Below, one piece after another: positions 1-9,070 of a stretch of 64,000 bases of DNA. Made by a program: the position numbers and the translations under genes. How positions within the stretch are numbered: position 1 is the stretch's first letter; each line of letters opens with the position of its first letter. Source of the DNA: Pseudoduganella sp. (GTDB lineage Bacteria > Pseudomonadota > Gammaproteobacteria > Burkholderiales > Burkholderiaceae_D); assembly GCA_021323265.1 (NCBI GenBank), contig JAJTCO010000007.1, positions 1 to 64,000 of the forward strand, given 5' to 3'. The notes beneath the pieces were generated by a model, which was not told the DNA's origin, searched no databases, and saw nothing but the letters and a program-made list of their open reading frames with translations.

Positions 1-74
1 TGGGCGGTGAGGAATTCGAATCCCCGACCCCTTGGATGTCGACCAAGTATTCTAACCAGCTGAACTAACCGCCC
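1..74 (-). tRNA. tRNA-Val (anticodon GAC), CCA end outside window
   Basis: Read on the minus strand, this folds as a full cloverleaf. The acceptor arms GGGCGGT/ACCGCCC pair 7 of 7, the T-arm contains TTCGAAT, and the anticodon stem CTTGG/CCAAG encloses the 7-nt loop TCGACAT. The central triplet GAC reads valine codons. The base before the anticodon is C rather than the near-universal T33, which is odd. The discriminator base is A at position 1, so the CCA or its template lies before the window. The identity rests on the anticodon only. Confidence 0.88.
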
Positions 75-152
75 GAGAGCCAGCATTATAGAGAGCACTT
101 CCGCTCGTGACAAGTGTTTTCCCAAGAAAACATTGCTGATATAGTCAAACCC

Positions 153-1052
153 ATGCAAAACGACGATTCCACGCACCTTCACGCCCATCTCGACGGCGAC
201 GCCCAGCACGCGCACTTCAATGAACACCGCAGCCAGGCGGCCCTTGCCACCGCGCTGGCGCTGACCTTGGGCTTTGCCGTGGTGGAAGTGGTGGCCGGCT
301 TCCTGGCCAATTCCCTGGCCCTGATTTCCGATGCCGGCCACATGGTGACCGACGCCGCCGCGCTCGGCCTCGCGCTGCTGGCCCAGCTGATCGCCAAACG
401 CCGCCCTTCCGCGCGCTACTCCTTTGGCTTCGGCCGCGCCGAGGCGCTGGCCGCCTTCGTGAACGGACTGGCAATGTTGCTGGTGGTGGGCTGGATCGTG
501 TTCGAAGCCGTGCAGCGCTTCGCCGCGCCGGAGCCGGTAGAGGGCGGCACGGTGCTGGTGGTGGCCGGCATCGGCCTGGGCATCAACCTGCTGGTGGCCT
601 GGAGCCTGTCGCGCGACAAGGACAGCATGAATACCCGCGCCGCCCTGGTGCACGTGCTGGGCGATCTGCTGGGTTCTGTCGCCGCCCTGCTCGCCGGCGG
701 TGTGATCCTGCTCACCGGCTGGATGCAGATCGACCCGCTGCTGTCGCTGCTGGTGTCGCTGCTCATCCTGAAATCGACCGTGGCGGTGCTGCGCGAATCG
801 TTCCACCACCTGATGGAAGGGGTGCCGGCCAACGCCGACTATGCCCAGATCGGCGCCGACCTGGTGCAGGTGCCGGGCGTGCTGTCCGTGCATGACCTGC
901 ATGTGTGGGAAATGTCGCCCGGCCAGCCTGCACTCATCGGCCACCTGCACATCGACGACCTGCAACAGTGGCCCGTCATCCTGGAACGGGTGAAAGCCAT
1001 GCTGCGTACGCGCCACGGCATCGATCACATCACACTCCAGGCGGAACCTTGA
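153..1052 (+). CDS. cation diffusion facilitator (CDF) metal efflux transporter
   Basis: This is an inner-membrane metal/proton antiporter of the CzcD/ZitB branch. It probably exports Zn2+ or related divalent ions. After a His-rich N-terminus (HLHAHLDGDAQHAH) come about six membrane helices. The two HxxxD metal-site signatures are visible as SDAGHMVTDAAA in helix 2 and HVLGDLLGS in helix 5. A C-terminal cytoplasmic domain contains LHVWEMSPG. The length of 299 aa is normal for the family. The ATG at 153 is chosen because the His-rich leader follows directly; an upstream GTG at 114 would add 13 residues. No strong ribosome binding site is seen for either start. The stop overlaps the start of the next gene. 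Confidence 0.9.
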   Translation: MQNDDSTHLHAHLDGDAQHAHFNEHRSQAALATALALTLGFAVVEVVAGFLANSLALISDAGHMVTDAAALGLALLAQLIAKRRPSARYSFGFGRAEALAAFVNGLAMLLVVGWIVFEAVQRFAAPEPVEGGTVLVVAGIGLGINLLVAWSLSRDKDSMNTRAALVHVLGDLLGSVAALLAGGVILLTGWMQIDPLLSLLVSLLILKSTVAVLRESFHHLMEGVPANADYAQIGADLVQVPGVLSVHDLHVWEMSPGQPALIGHLHIDDLQQWPVILERVKAMLRTRHGIDHITLQAEP

Positions 1053-1528
1053 AACTCCTTGTCTTCGGCAACTCCGGTTCGGGTAAAAGCACATTCGCGC
1101 GCGCCTTTGCGCGGCACACCCGCATCGCCCATCTCGACCTCGATTCCATTGTCTGGGAAGCGGGCAAAATTGCCGTCCAGCGTCCCGCCGCCGCGATTGC
1201 CGCTGCGCTGGCCGATTTCCTGGCCAATAATGCCCACTGGATTATCGAGGGATGTTATGGCGAATTGGTGGAAGCTGCCGCGCCACAATGCACGGAACTC
1301 GTATTCCTGAATCCCGGCCGCGAAACCTGCCTCGCCAATAATATGCGCCGGCCTTGGGAGCCGCATAAATACGTCTCGCGCGAAGCGCAGGATGCGATGC
1401 TGGCAAATTTGCAGGCCTGGGTCGCCGGCTATTACGAACGCGACGATGCGTGGTCCTATAAGGCGCACCGCGCCATATTCGACGCCCATTGCGGTCCGAA
1501 GCGCGAAGTCATTCAACCGTCGATTTAA
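1049..1528 (+). CDS. P-loop NTPase, adenylate-kinase-like (FlaR-type) protein
   Basis: A small protein of 159 aa starting with a Walker A loop (FGNSGSGKST at residues 5-14). A downstream LDLDSIVWE segment resembles the substrate region of small nucleoside/shikimate-kinase-like proteins annotated as topology-modulation or adenylate-kinase relatives. The only start that begins just before the P-loop is TTG at 1049, overlapping the TGA of the efflux gene, which suggests translational coupling. The reading frame stays open upstream inside the efflux gene, but an earlier start would put a long junk-like leader before the P-loop. The substrate is unknown. Confidence 0.72.
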   Translation: MKLLVFGNSGSGKSTFARAFARHTRIAHLDLDSIVWEAGKIAVQRPAAAIAAALADFLANNAHWIIEGCYGELVEAAAPQCTELVFLNPGRETCLANNMRRPWEPHKYVSREAQDAMLANLQAWVAGYYERDDAWSYKAHRAIFDAHCGPKREVIQPSI

Positions 1529-1637
1529 AGGAGCACTCCCGCCGCGCGCCCCGCGTGGCGCGGCAGTGCACCCTGGTCATGCCAGCAGCTGGCGCCATTG
1601 CGCCAGAGCTTGGCGCGACCTGGCGCGAGCTTCCCTT

Positions 1638-1660
1638 CCGAAGCCCCGCGCGGGCTTCGG
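1638..1660 (-). terminator. GC-rich hairpin downstream of relA
   Basis: A dyad of CCGAAGCCC and GGGCTTCGG around a short GCG-rich loop lies just beyond the relA stop. There is no T-run on either strand, so it is only a candidate transcript end or 3' stabiliser. The rest of the 139-base gap holds repeated GGCGC motifs and no gene. Confidence 0.35.
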
Positions 1661-1667
1661 GAACGGA

Positions 1668-3917
1668 TCAGGCACGGCGGGTTTCGAGGATGCCGCTGAC
1701 TTCGCCGATGGCGGACAGCGCTTTTTGCAACTGGCTGGTGGCGCCAATTTCGACAGTAAATGTCATGCGCGCCTGGCCTTTGGCCGACTGGGTATTCACG
1801 CCGATCACATTGATTTTCTCGCGCGAGAAAATCTCGGAAATATCGCGCAATAATCCCTGGCGGTCGGCCGCCAAAACAAACAGATCGACCGGGAATACCG
1901 TGTCGGATTTTGCCTTGCCCCATTCGGTGACAATCACGCGCTCCGGCGCCTTGGCCCGCATTTCGGCAAAGTTCTTGCACGAGGCGCGGTGAATCGATAC
2001 GCCTTTGCCGCGCGTGACAAAACCCACGATCGGGTCCGGCGGCGCCGGTTTGCAGCATTTGGCCAGCTGCGTCATTAATCCATCCGTCCCCACCACCAGC
2101 ACGCCGGATTTGGCGCCGGATTCAACGCTGGAATTACGGCTCTTGCTAATGGCCACCTGGTCGGTGGATACCTCGTCGGCTTCGACCGGGTCGCGCAAGG
2201 CGAGCTCGACATGGCGCAGCGAGAATTCATCCTTGCCAACGGAGAGGAACAAATCTTCCACCTTGGCAAAGCCAAGCTTTTGCGCCAACGCTTCCAGGTT
2301 GACCGCCGTCTTGCCTTCGCGCTGCAGGGCCTTTTCCACCAGCGCGCGGCCGTTGGCCACTGTTTCCTGGATGTCGATGGCGTGGAACCAGGCGCGCACC
2401 TTGGTGCGCGTGCGGCTCGACACCGTATAGCCAGGGCTCAGCCAGTCGCGCGACGGGCCGGCCGTGCCGGGCGCGCCCTTGGCCGTGATGATTTCGCAAG
2501 TTTGCCCGCTTTTCAACGCCGTATTGAGCGGCACCATCTGGCCGTCGACGCGCGCGCCGCGGCAGCGGTGGCCCACGTCGCTGTGCAGGTGGTAGGCAAA
2601 GTCGATCGGCGTGGCGCCGACCGGCAGCTCGATCACGCGCGCCTGCGGGGTCAGCACGAAGATGCGGTCGTCCAGCGTGGCGGACTTGAGCTTCTCCACC
2701 CACTCGCGCTGCTGCTCCTCGTTGCCCACCACGGCGTCGGCCACCTCGGTCTTCCATGCCAGCAGCTGGCGCAGCCAGGCGATCTTCTCGTCGTACTGCT
2801 GACCCTTGAAGTTGGAGCCGCCCTCCTCCTTGTAGCGCCAGTGCGCCGCCACGCCATATTCGGCGAAGTTGTGCATTTCCTGGGTGCGGATCTGCACCTC
2901 GAGCGGGCGGCCGTCGTCCGCCGTCACCACCGTGTGCAGCGACTGGTAGCCGTTCGGCTTGGGGCGGGAAATGTAGTCGTCGAATTCCTTCGGGATCGGG
3001 GTCCAGATGTTGTGGACCACGCCCAGCACCGTGTAGCAGGTCTTCACGTCCGGTACGATCACGCGGAAGGCGCGCACGTCGTACAGTTCGGAGAAGTCCA
3101 GTTCCTTGCCCTTCATCTTGTTCCAGATGGAATAGATGTGCTTGGGGCGGCCGAACACTTCGGCCTTGATGCCGGCGGCGTCGAGCTCGGACTGCAGGCG
3201 CGAGATGGACGAGGTGACGAAGCTCTCGCGCGCCATGCGCTTCTCTTCCAGCATCTTGGCAATGCGCTTGTAGGTCTCCGGCTCGATAAAGCGGAACGAC
3301 AGGTCCTCCAGCTCCCACTTGATCTGCCAGATCCCCAGGCGGTTGGCCAGCGGGGCATACAGGTCCAGGGTTTCGCGGCCATAGGCGCGGGTGACGTCGT
3401 CGAAGCGCTTGATGTCGGCAAAATAGCGCAGCGTCGTGCAGCACGACGCCAGGCGCACCAGCACCACGCGCATGTCGGTGGCCATCGCCAGCAGCATCTT
3501 GCGCAGCGATTCAACCTGGGCCACCGCCTGCTGCGCCGCCGTCTTGGTGCGCACGGAGCTGCCCGAGGAGGCCAGCGTCAGTTCGCGCAGGCGGATCAGC
3601 TGGCGCACGCCGGCCACCAGATCGTTCACTTCCTTGCCGTAGCGCGGCTCGATGGATGGCGCGGTATCGGCGTCGAGCAGGGTCAGCTCGAATATGAGCG
3701 CCGCGATGCGCGTTTCCGCATCGGTGCGCAGGAAGGCCAGTGTGCTGGCCACCCCGATGACGAACTCCAGGGCGTCCTGCCCGTGGCCGGTGGTGCGGCC
3801 AGCATACGCTTCGCTGGCATGGTCAAGCGCGGCCAGTACGCGCGCCCCATCATCGGCAGACAAGCCTTGTACCAGCTGGTCCGTCGTTGCGCTATTGAGA
3901 GCCGCGATTGAAACCAT
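1668..3917 (-). CDS. relA: RelA-type GTP pyrophosphokinase ((p)ppGpp synthetase)
   Basis: Ribosome-associated stringent-response synthetase, ATP + GTP/GDP to (p)ppGpp. The 749 residues follow the long RSH order: N-terminal HD-like region (about 45-200), synthetase (about 240-370), TGS domain (about 410-475, DRIFVLTPQARVIELPVGA) and a C-terminal ACT domain. The HD hydrolase signature is lost: where bifunctional enzymes have an HDxxED pair, this has FELTLLDADT. The synthetase carries EFDDY followed by PKPNGYQSLHT, the RelA variant rather than the bifunctional RFKDY form. It is therefore synthetase-only, and a separate SpoT is expected elsewhere. Two smaller genes follow the same direction upstream (RidA-like and a hydrolase). 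Confidence 0.95.
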   Translation of the reverse strand: MVSIAALNSATTDQLVQGLSADDGARVLAALDHASEAYAGRTTGHGQDALEFVIGVASTLAFLRTDAETRIAALIFELTLLDADTAPSIEPRYGKEVNDLVAGVRQLIRLRELTLASSGSSVRTKTAAQQAVAQVESLRKMLLAMATDMRVVLVRLASCCTTLRYFADIKRFDDVTRAYGRETLDLYAPLANRLGIWQIKWELEDLSFRFIEPETYKRIAKMLEEKRMARESFVTSSISRLQSELDAAGIKAEVFGRPKHIYSIWNKMKGKELDFSELYDVRAFRVIVPDVKTCYTVLGVVHNIWTPIPKEFDDYISRPKPNGYQSLHTVVTADDGRPLEVQIRTQEMHNFAEYGVAAHWRYKEEGGSNFKGQQYDEKIAWLRQLLAWKTEVADAVVGNEEQQREWVEKLKSATLDDRIFVLTPQARVIELPVGATPIDFAYHLHSDVGHRCRGARVDGQMVPLNTALKSGQTCEIITAKGAPGTAGPSRDWLSPGYTVSSRTRTKVRAWFHAIDIQETVANGRALVEKALQREGKTAVNLEALAQKLGFAKVEDLFLSVGKDEFSLRHVELALRDPVEADEVSTDQVAISKSRNSSVESGAKSGVLVVGTDGLMTQLAKCCKPAPPDPIVGFVTRGKGVSIHRASCKNFAEMRAKAPERVIVTEWGKAKSDTVFPVDLFVLAADRQGLLRDISEIFSREKINVIGVNTQSAKGQARMTFTVEIGATSQLQKALSAIGEVSGILETRRA

Positions 3918-3937
3918 TACTTCTTACCTCATGCAGC

Positions 3938-4285
3938 TTATTCTTGTGCGGCCGTCACCACGATTTCGAGCAGCCACTCGGGACGGGCCAGTTGCGCAAC
4001 GACAGTGGCGCGCGGCGGGGTGTTGCCTTCGACCACCCAGGCATCCCACACTTCGTTCATGCCGGGAAAGTTGGCCAGGTCGGTGATATAGATCTGGGCC
4101 ATGAGGATGCGCGACTTGTCGCTGCCGGCTTCGGCCAGCAGCTTGTCGATCTGGGCCAGGACATCGGCGGTTTGTTCCTTGATGCCGGTACCGTTGGCCG
4201 GAACCATGCCGGCCAGGTAGATGGTGCCGTTGTGGACGGCCATTTCGGACAGGCGTTTACCTACGTGAAAGCGATTGATTTCCAT
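3938..4285 (-). CDS. RidA/YjgF-family protein
   Basis: A 115-aa single-domain protein of the RidA family, trimeric enamine/imine deaminases or related ligand-binding proteins of the cytoplasm. The family arginine is present in PPRATVV near residue 92, and the C-terminus LLEIVVTAAQE is typical. It lies nine bases downstream of the alpha/beta hydrolase stop and just upstream of relA on the same strand, so the three may be co-transcribed. The family has divergent members, and neither substrate nor subgroup can be fixed from the sequence. Confidence 0.85.
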   Translation of the reverse strand: MEINRFHVGKRLSEMAVHNGTIYLAGMVPANGTGIKEQTADVLAQIDKLLAEAGSDKSRILMAQIYITDLANFPGMNEVWDAWVVEGNTPPRATVVAQLARPEWLLEIVVTAAQE

Positions 4286-4294
4286 AGTCTCTTC

Positions 4295-5176
4295 TTAGTG
4301 GTTCAACAAAAAATCCTTGGCGATGGCGATCTGTTCCTCGTGCAGGAAGGTCGGCGCGTGGCCGACGCCGGGAATCTCCACCAGTTGCGCCTTGGGACCG
4401 CGCTGCGTCATTGCCAGCGCGGTATCGCGCGACAGCAGGTCCGAATTGGCGCCCCGCACCAGCAGGGTCGGGCAACGGATCGCATCGTAGGCCGCCCACA
4501 GCATTGCCTCGTCGGCGCGCGCCGATTCCGGCGTCACCGACTGGAACGGCAGCGCCAGGCCCATGTCGTAGTGGCGCCCCCAGGAGCCGTCCTCGTGCTG
4601 GCGCAGGACGTCGGCGGCGAGCTTGCGCCATTCCTCGTCCGTGTGCGGGCCGAACGTCAGCGACACCATCTTCACGAACTCGGCGCCCGCTTCAAAGGTC
4701 GGGAAACGCACTTCCTGGGCGATGTAGTCGCCAATGCGCTGGATCGCCGCCCAGTCCAATGTGGGACCGATATCGTTCAATACCAGCTTGCTGACCGGGC
4801 TGTCCGGCAGCGACGCCAGGCCCATGCCGATCAGGCCGCCCATCGAGGTGCCGAACCAGTCGACGGTCTGCCGCTCGCCGTTGACCAGCACGCGCGCCAG
4901 CAAGGTGACCATGTCGCTCACATACTGCGGAATGCGGTAGAGCTGCGGGTTGCGCAGGCGGCCGGAACGGCCTCGGCCCACCACGTCGGGCGCCACCACA
5001 CGGTAATCCTTGCACAGCGACTGTGCAAGATTGTCGAAATCGTCGGAAACGCGGGTCACGCCGTGCACGCAAACCAGGACGTTCGGGTTGTCTTCCTCGC
5101 CCCATTCCTTGTACGCCATCTGGTGCAGGCCAGACATGGAGAAACACTGGACGGACTTGATTTTTGCTTCTGGCAT
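4295..5176 (-). CDS. alpha/beta hydrolase
   Basis: A 293-aa alpha/beta-hydrolase-fold enzyme. The nucleophile elbow GTSMGG is near residue 110. The oxyanion region is VCVHGVTR, a plausible acid lies in RGANSDLLS (about residue 241), and the catalytic His is in PGVGHAPTF near the C-terminus. No signal peptide is visible, so it should be cytoplasmic. It belongs to the broad esterase/lactonase/haloperoxidase-like group and its substrate is unknown. It begins the three-gene minus-strand run that ends in relA and is divergent from the 3-hydroxybutyrate dehydrogenase gene; the 83-base gap carries the promoters of both. Confidence 0.85.
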   Translation of the reverse strand: MPEAKIKSVQCFSMSGLHQMAYKEWGEEDNPNVLVCVHGVTRVSDDFDNLAQSLCKDYRVVAPDVVGRGRSGRLRNPQLYRIPQYVSDMVTLLARVLVNGERQTVDWFGTSMGGLIGMGLASLPDSPVSKLVLNDIGPTLDWAAIQRIGDYIAQEVRFPTFEAGAEFVKMVSLTFGPHTDEEWRKLAADVLRQHEDGSWGRHYDMGLALPFQSVTPESARADEAMLWAAYDAIRCPTLLVRGANSDLLSRDTALAMTQRGPKAQLVEIPGVGHAPTFLHEEQIAIAKDFLLNH

Positions 5177-5259
5177 GCGGTTTCTCGCTCCGGGGCTAGT
5201 GGTTACCCATTGGTTTTTGCGCTACATTCTACATTGGCTAACAAATTATAGGGGACCTA

Positions 5260-6054
5260 ATGGGCAGCACCACTCTGCGCGGCAAGACCGCACTCGTCAC
5301 CGGCTCCACTTCCGGCATCGGCCTTGGCATTGCGCGCAGCCTGGCCGCGGAAGGCGCCAACATCGTCCTGAACGGCTTTGGCGACCCCGGCGAAATCGAA
5401 AAACTGCAGCAAGCGCTGGCCGCCGAGTTCGGCGTGCTGGCCGGTTACCACGGCGCGGACATGAGCCGCCCGGCCGAGATCGAATCGATGATGCACTACG
5501 CCGCCAGCACCTTCGGCGGCGTGGACATCCTCGTCAACAACGCGGGCATCCAGCACGTTGCCAACATCGAGGACTTCCCGGCCGAACGCTGGGACGCGAT
5601 CATCGCCATCAACCTGACGTCCGCCTTCCACACCACGCGCCTGGCGCTGCCGCACATGAAGGCGCGCAACTGGGGCCGCATCATCAACCTCGCCTCGGTG
5701 CACGGCCTGGTGGCGTCGGCCGGCAAGTCGGCCTACGTCGCTGCCAAGCATGGCCTGGTCGGATTTACCAAAGCCACCGCCCTGGAAACGGCCAAGACCG
5801 GCATCACCTGCAACGCCATCTGCCCGGGCTGGGTGCTGACGCCGCTGGTGCAAAAACAGGTCGACGCGCGCGCCGAGCGCGATGGCTTGTCCAACGAAGC
5901 GGCCAAGGCGGCGCTGCTGGCGGAAAAACAGCCGTCCGGCGAATTCGTCACGCCGGAAGAACTGGGCGCCATGGCGGTGTTCCTGTGTTCCGATGCGGCG
6001 CGCCAGATGCGCGGCGTGGCGTGGAACATGGACGGCGGCTGGGTCGCCCAGTAA
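5260..6054 (+). CDS. 3-hydroxybutyrate dehydrogenase
   Basis: NAD-dependent oxidation of (R)-3-hydroxybutyrate to acetoacetate in polyhydroxybutyrate/ketone-body use. The 264-aa classical SDR has the cofactor loop TGSTSGIG near the N-terminus, NNAG at about residue 90, a Ser in INLASVHG, and the YVAAKHG catalytic Tyr/Lys. AEKQPSGEFVTPEELG near the C-terminus matches the bacterial 3-hydroxybutyrate dehydrogenase subgroup. A GGGG-containing ribosome binding site precedes the ATG. The product would be a substrate for the CoA transferase encoded at 14650-16005, although the genes are not adjacent. Confidence 0.9.
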   Translation: MGSTTLRGKTALVTGSTSGIGLGIARSLAAEGANIVLNGFGDPGEIEKLQQALAAEFGVLAGYHGADMSRPAEIESMMHYAASTFGGVDILVNNAGIQHVANIEDFPAERWDAIIAINLTSAFHTTRLALPHMKARNWGRIINLASVHGLVASAGKSAYVAAKHGLVGFTKATALETAKTGITCNAICPGWVLTPLVQKQVDARAERDGLSNEAAKAALLAEKQPSGEFVTPEELGAMAVFLCSDAARQMRGVAWNMDGGWVAQ

Positions 6055-6612
6055 TCAGCTTCCCGGCCCGGCCGCATCTGCCGCCTGGGCCAGGTAGTTG
6101 TTCTTGATGCGTACGTAGTGCTCCGCCGAGTACCTGAGGTACGCAATTTCCTGCGCGCTCAACTCGCGCACACGCATTGCCGGGCGGCCGACATACAGGC
6201 CGCCGCTTTTGAGCACCTTGCCGGGGGCGACCAGGCTGCCGGCGCCGACCATCACGTGCCTTTCAATGAGCACATCGTCCATCACGATGCTCCCCATGCC
6301 GACCAGGCATTCGTCGCCGATGGTGCAGCCATGCAGCAGCACGCCGTGCGCAATGGTGACGTAGCTGCCGATCGTCAGCGGCGCGCCCGCCGGTTTCGCG
6401 GCCGACCTGTGCGACACGTGGCCCATGGCGAAATCCTGCACATTGCTGCACTCGCCGACCGTGATGCGGTGCACGTCGCCGCGCAGCACGGTGTTGCACC
6501 AGATGGAGGAGTCGCGGCCGATGCCGACATCGCCGATGATCTGCGACGACGGGTGGGCGAAGACGCCCTCGGACAGGACGGGAAACGTATCGAGGTAGGG
6601 TTGCAGTGCCAT
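6055..6612 (-). CDS. gamma-carbonic-anhydrase-like hexapeptide-repeat protein
   Basis: A 185-aa left-handed beta-helix protein of the gamma-carbonic anhydrase/YrdA family. Hexapeptide repeats run through [23 protein letters not shown]. Metal-ligand-type histidines occur in GHVSHRS and in [13 protein letters not shown]. These proteins are trimeric and bind Zn2+ or Fe2+, but many do not show carbonic anhydrase activity. The start at 6612 (MALQPYLD) fits the family; the open frame upstream to 6720 reads as intergenic sequence. The gene converges on the dehydrogenase with no gap between the stop codons. Confidence 0.87.
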   Translation of the reverse strand: MALQPYLDTFPVLSEGVFAHPSSQIIGDVGIGRDSSIWCNTVLRGDVHRITVGECSNVQDFAMGHVSHRSAAKPAGAPLTIGSYVTIAHGVLLHGCTIGDECLVGMGSIVMDDVLIERHVMVGAGSLVAPGKVLKSGGLYVGRPAMRVRELSAQEIAYLRYSAEHYVRIKNNYLAQAADAAGPGS

Positions 6613-6651
6613 GCAGCGATTATAGGGCGCCGCGCGCTCCCGTTGGGGGTG

Positions 6652-6669
6652 ATTGTGGATTTCCACAAT
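6652..6669. promoter_or_regulatory. inverted repeat upstream of dctA
   Basis: A perfect dyad ATTGTGGA-TT-TCCACAAT lies in the divergent gap between the gamma-CA-like gene and dctA. A further half-like TTCACAAT follows at about 6677. A TTGACA (6703-6708) stands downstream without a clear -10 partner. The dyad looks like an operator, but the regulator is not known. Confidence 0.5.
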
Positions 6670-6743
6670 GGGGATATTCACAATGGCGGCGATGTAGGCT
6701 GTTTGACATGATGGGACCATTCGGAGACAAACGAGGCCTTATC

Positions 6744-8060
6744 ATGGAAAAGAAACCGTTCTACAAAATCCTGTATGTGCAGGTGCTGTTCGCGATCGCG
6801 TGCGGCGTCCTGCTCGGCATCTACCTGCCCACCGACGCGGTGGCGATGAAACCGCTGGGCGACGGCTTCATCAAACTGATCAAGATGATCATCGCCCCCG
6901 TCATCTTCTGTACCGTGGTCACCGGCATCGCCGGCATGCAGGACGTGAAGAAGATCGGCCGCGTCGGCGGCAAGGCCCTGCTCTACTTCGAAGTGGTGTC
7001 CACCTTCGCCCTGGTGATCGGCCTGGCCGTGGCCAACTTCATGCAACCAGGCGCCGGCTTCAATGCCGACCCGGCCACGCTGGACGCCAAGTCCATCGCC
7101 CAGTACACCGACAAGGCCAAGGCGCAGAGCACCACCGACTTCGTGCTCAACATCATCCCCAACACCGTGGTCGACGCCTTCGCCAAGGGCGACATCCTGC
7201 AGGTGCTGCTGGTGGCGATCCTGTTCGGCTTTTCCCTGTCCCTGCTCGGCGAGCGCGGCCGTCCGGTCACCAAGCTGATCGACGAGATTTCGCACGCCTT
7301 CTTCGGCATGGTCAACATCATCATGAAGGCCGCCCCGATCGGCGCGTTCGGCGCCATGGCCTTCACCATCGGCAAATACGGCGTCGACTCGCTGCTGCCC
7401 CTGGCCAAGCTGATGGGCTCGTTCTACCTGACCTGCTTCCTGTTCGTCTTCCTGGTGCTGGGCGGCATCGCCAAGTACACCGGCTTCTCGATCACGCGCT
7501 TCATCGCCTACATCAAGGAAGAACTGCTGATCGTGCTGGGCACCTCGTCCTCGGAAAGCGCGCTGCCCTCGCTGATGCGCAAGCTGGAGAAGCTGGGCGC
7601 CTCCAAGCCCGTGGTCGGCCTGGTGGTCCCGACCGGCTACTCGTTCAACCTGGACGGCACCAATATCTACATGACCATGGCCGCCCTGTTCGTGGCCCAG
7701 GCCACGAACACCGACCTCAGCCTGACGCAGCAGCTGACCATCCTCGGCGTGGCCATGCTGACCTCGAAGGGCGCCTCCGGCATCACCGGCGCCGGCTTCA
7801 TCACGCTGGCCGCGACCCTGGCCGTGGTGCCCACCATCCCGGTGGCCGGCATGGCGCTGATCCTTGGCATCGACCGCTTCATGAGCGAATGCCGCGCCCT
7901 CACCAACTTCGTCGGCAATGGCGTGGCCGCCGTGGTGGTGGCCAAGTGGGAAGGCGAACTGGACATGGCAACCATGCAACGCGAACTGGCCCATCCGACC
8001 CCGCTGGCGCCGCCGGCCCAGCCTGTTGTAGCGGCACCACTGGCAGCCACCGCCGAATAA
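6744..8060 (+). CDS. dctA: C4-dicarboxylate:cation symporter DctA
   Basis: Inner-membrane importer for succinate, fumarate and malate of the dicarboxylate/amino-acid:cation symporter family. The 438 residues contain the re-entrant serine-rich loop [13 protein letters not shown], followed by [14 protein letters not shown] and by [17 protein letters not shown], which is characteristic of DctA rather than GltP. The start at ATG 6744 ([13 protein letters not shown]) gives the normal N-terminus. The C-terminal tail is Pro/Ala-rich. Only substrate preference inside the family is uncertain. Confidence 0.93.
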   Translation: MEKKPFYKILYVQVLFAIACGVLLGIYLPTDAVAMKPLGDGFIKLIKMIIAPVIFCTVVTGIAGMQDVKKIGRVGGKALLYFEVVSTFALVIGLAVANFMQPGAGFNADPATLDAKSIAQYTDKAKAQSTTDFVLNIIPNTVVDAFAKGDILQVLLVAILFGFSLSLLGERGRPVTKLIDEISHAFFGMVNIIMKAAPIGAFGAMAFTIGKYGVDSLLPLAKLMGSFYLTCFLFVFLVLGGIAKYTGFSITRFIAYIKEELLIVLGTSSSESALPSLMRKLEKLGASKPVVGLVVPTGYSFNLDGTNIYMTMAALFVAQATNTDLSLTQQLTILGVAMLTSKGASGITGAGFITLAATLAVVPTIPVAGMALILGIDRFMSECRALTNFVGNGVAAVVVAKWEGELDMATMQRELAHPTPLAPPAQPVVAAPLAATAE

Positions 8061-8223
8061 GCGTCCACACGGCAGTGCCTGGCGGGCCCCTTGCAATTGT
8101 GCATGGGGCCCGTCCTGCTTTGTGGTTAGAATGTAACGAGCGTCAGGCGGCAAAAAGTTGACACACGGCAACATGCAGACTAGAATGAACCTACTATAAT
8201 TTTGCATATACGCGGGAGCCAGG
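8061..8223 (+). promoter_or_regulatory. promoter region of the pilus operon
   Basis: This gap precedes pilE. A consensus TATAAT lies at 8195-8200, 24 bases before the start codon, followed by GGGAG and AGGA ribosome-binding bases. A TTGACA at 8158-8163 is 31 bases away from the TATAAT and cannot be its -35, so activator help or a weak -35 near 8172 is likely. No sigma-54 GG/GC element was found. Confidence 0.5.
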
Positions 8224-8616
8224 ATGAAGACACCGAGCCACCGGGGATTCACGCTGATCGAGGTGATGGTCGCCATCGCCATCATCGGCGTGCTGGCGGC
8301 AGTCGCCATTCCATCCTATTCCCGCTATGTGATTCGCGGCAACCGCGCCGCCGCGCAGCAGCACCTGCTGGACCTGGCCCAGCGCCAACAGCAATTCCTG
8401 TCGGACACCCGCAGCTACGTCGATACGGTCAGCGGCCTGAACATGAGCACGCCCGGCCCGGTGTCCAAGTACTACACGATCGAGATTGCCACCGGCGACG
8501 GCCCGCCGCCGACCTTCACCATCACGGCCAAGCCGATCGCCGGCAGCAAGCAGGCCGAGGACGGCAATCTCACCATTGACCAGGCCGGCACGAAGCTGCC
8601 GGCCGACAAGTGGTGA
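8224..8616 (+). CDS. pilE: type IV pilin, PilE family
   Basis: A prepilin of 130 aa. A short leader ends in the prepilin peptidase site RG/FTLIEVM with Glu at +5. The hydrophobic helix MVAIAIIGVLAAVAIPSY follows, and the C-terminal part has Pro/Gly-rich loops. No obvious C-terminal disulfide pair is visible, so it could be a minor pilin. It heads the operon, whereas in many betaproteobacteria a pilE gene closes the fimT-pilVWXY1 set. A strong promoter-like region precedes it. Confidence 0.85.
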   Translation: MKTPSHRGFTLIEVMVAIAIIGVLAAVAIPSYSRYVIRGNRAAAQQHLLDLAQRQQQFLSDTRSYVDTVSGLNMSTPGPVSKYYTIEIATGDGPPPTFTITAKPIAGSKQAEDGNLTIDQAGTKLPADKW

Positions 8617-8620
8617 CGCC

Positions 8621-9070
8621 ATGAAACGCCAAGCCGGCTTTGGCTTGATTGAAATGATGGCCGTGGTGGCCATCATCATCGTCCTGGCTGGGCTGGGCGC
8701 GCCGGCCATGCAGGAAATGGTGGTCAACCAGCGCGTGAAGTCCACCACCAGCGACTTGTTTACCAGCCTGCTGCGGGCGCGCAGCGAAGCCATCAAGCGC
8801 AATACCGACGTGCGCATCAGCCCCAGCAGCAACTGGAGCACCGGCTGGACCATCCCCAGCCCGAACGCCGGCGAGCCGGCACTGGCCAGTTTCGCCACGC
8901 GCTCGGCCGTCACGGTCACCGGTCCGGCCGGCGACGTGGTCTTCACTGCCGCCGGCCGCGTGCGCGGCGCCACGAACCCGCAATTCTCCGTCACCGCCAG
9001 CAATGGCAAGGCGCGCTGCGTCACGGTCGATCTGGGCGGGCGCCCCAACGTGCAGAACAAATCATGCTGA
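8621..9070 (+). CDS. fimT: minor pseudopilin FimT/GspH family
   Basis: A 149-aa minor pilin that primes pilus assembly with PilV, W, X and Y1. The prepilin motif is QAG/FGLIEMMAVVAI. The GspH-like body contains the VFTAAGRVRG segment and a C-terminal RCVTVDLGGR typical of FimT/FimU. The ATG at 8621 is four bases after the pilE stop. The end overlaps pilV by seven bases, consistent with one transcript. Confidence 0.85.
   Translation: MKRQAGFGLIEMMAVVAIIIVLAGLGAPAMQEMVVNQRVKSTTSDLFTSLLRARSEAIKRNTDVRISPSSNWSTGWTIPSPNAGEPALASFATRSAVTVTGPAGDVVFTAAGRVRGATNPQFSVTASNGKARCVTVDLGGRPNVQNKSC

Noticed and set aside
905-1048. Upstream extension of the P-loop gene into the efflux gene
   Set aside because: It would put about 48 Pro/Arg-rich residues before the Walker A loop; TTG at 1049 gives the normal N-terminus.
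2211-3911. Long plus-strand open frame (566 codons) opposite relA
   Set aside because: Shadow of a high-GC gene: His/Arg/Ala-rich low-complexity translation, no domain, and relA on the other strand has full domain support.
8158-8200. TTGACA plus TATAAT as a full sigma-70 promoter for pilE
   Set aside because: The spacer is 31 bases; only the TATAAT is kept as a candidate -10.
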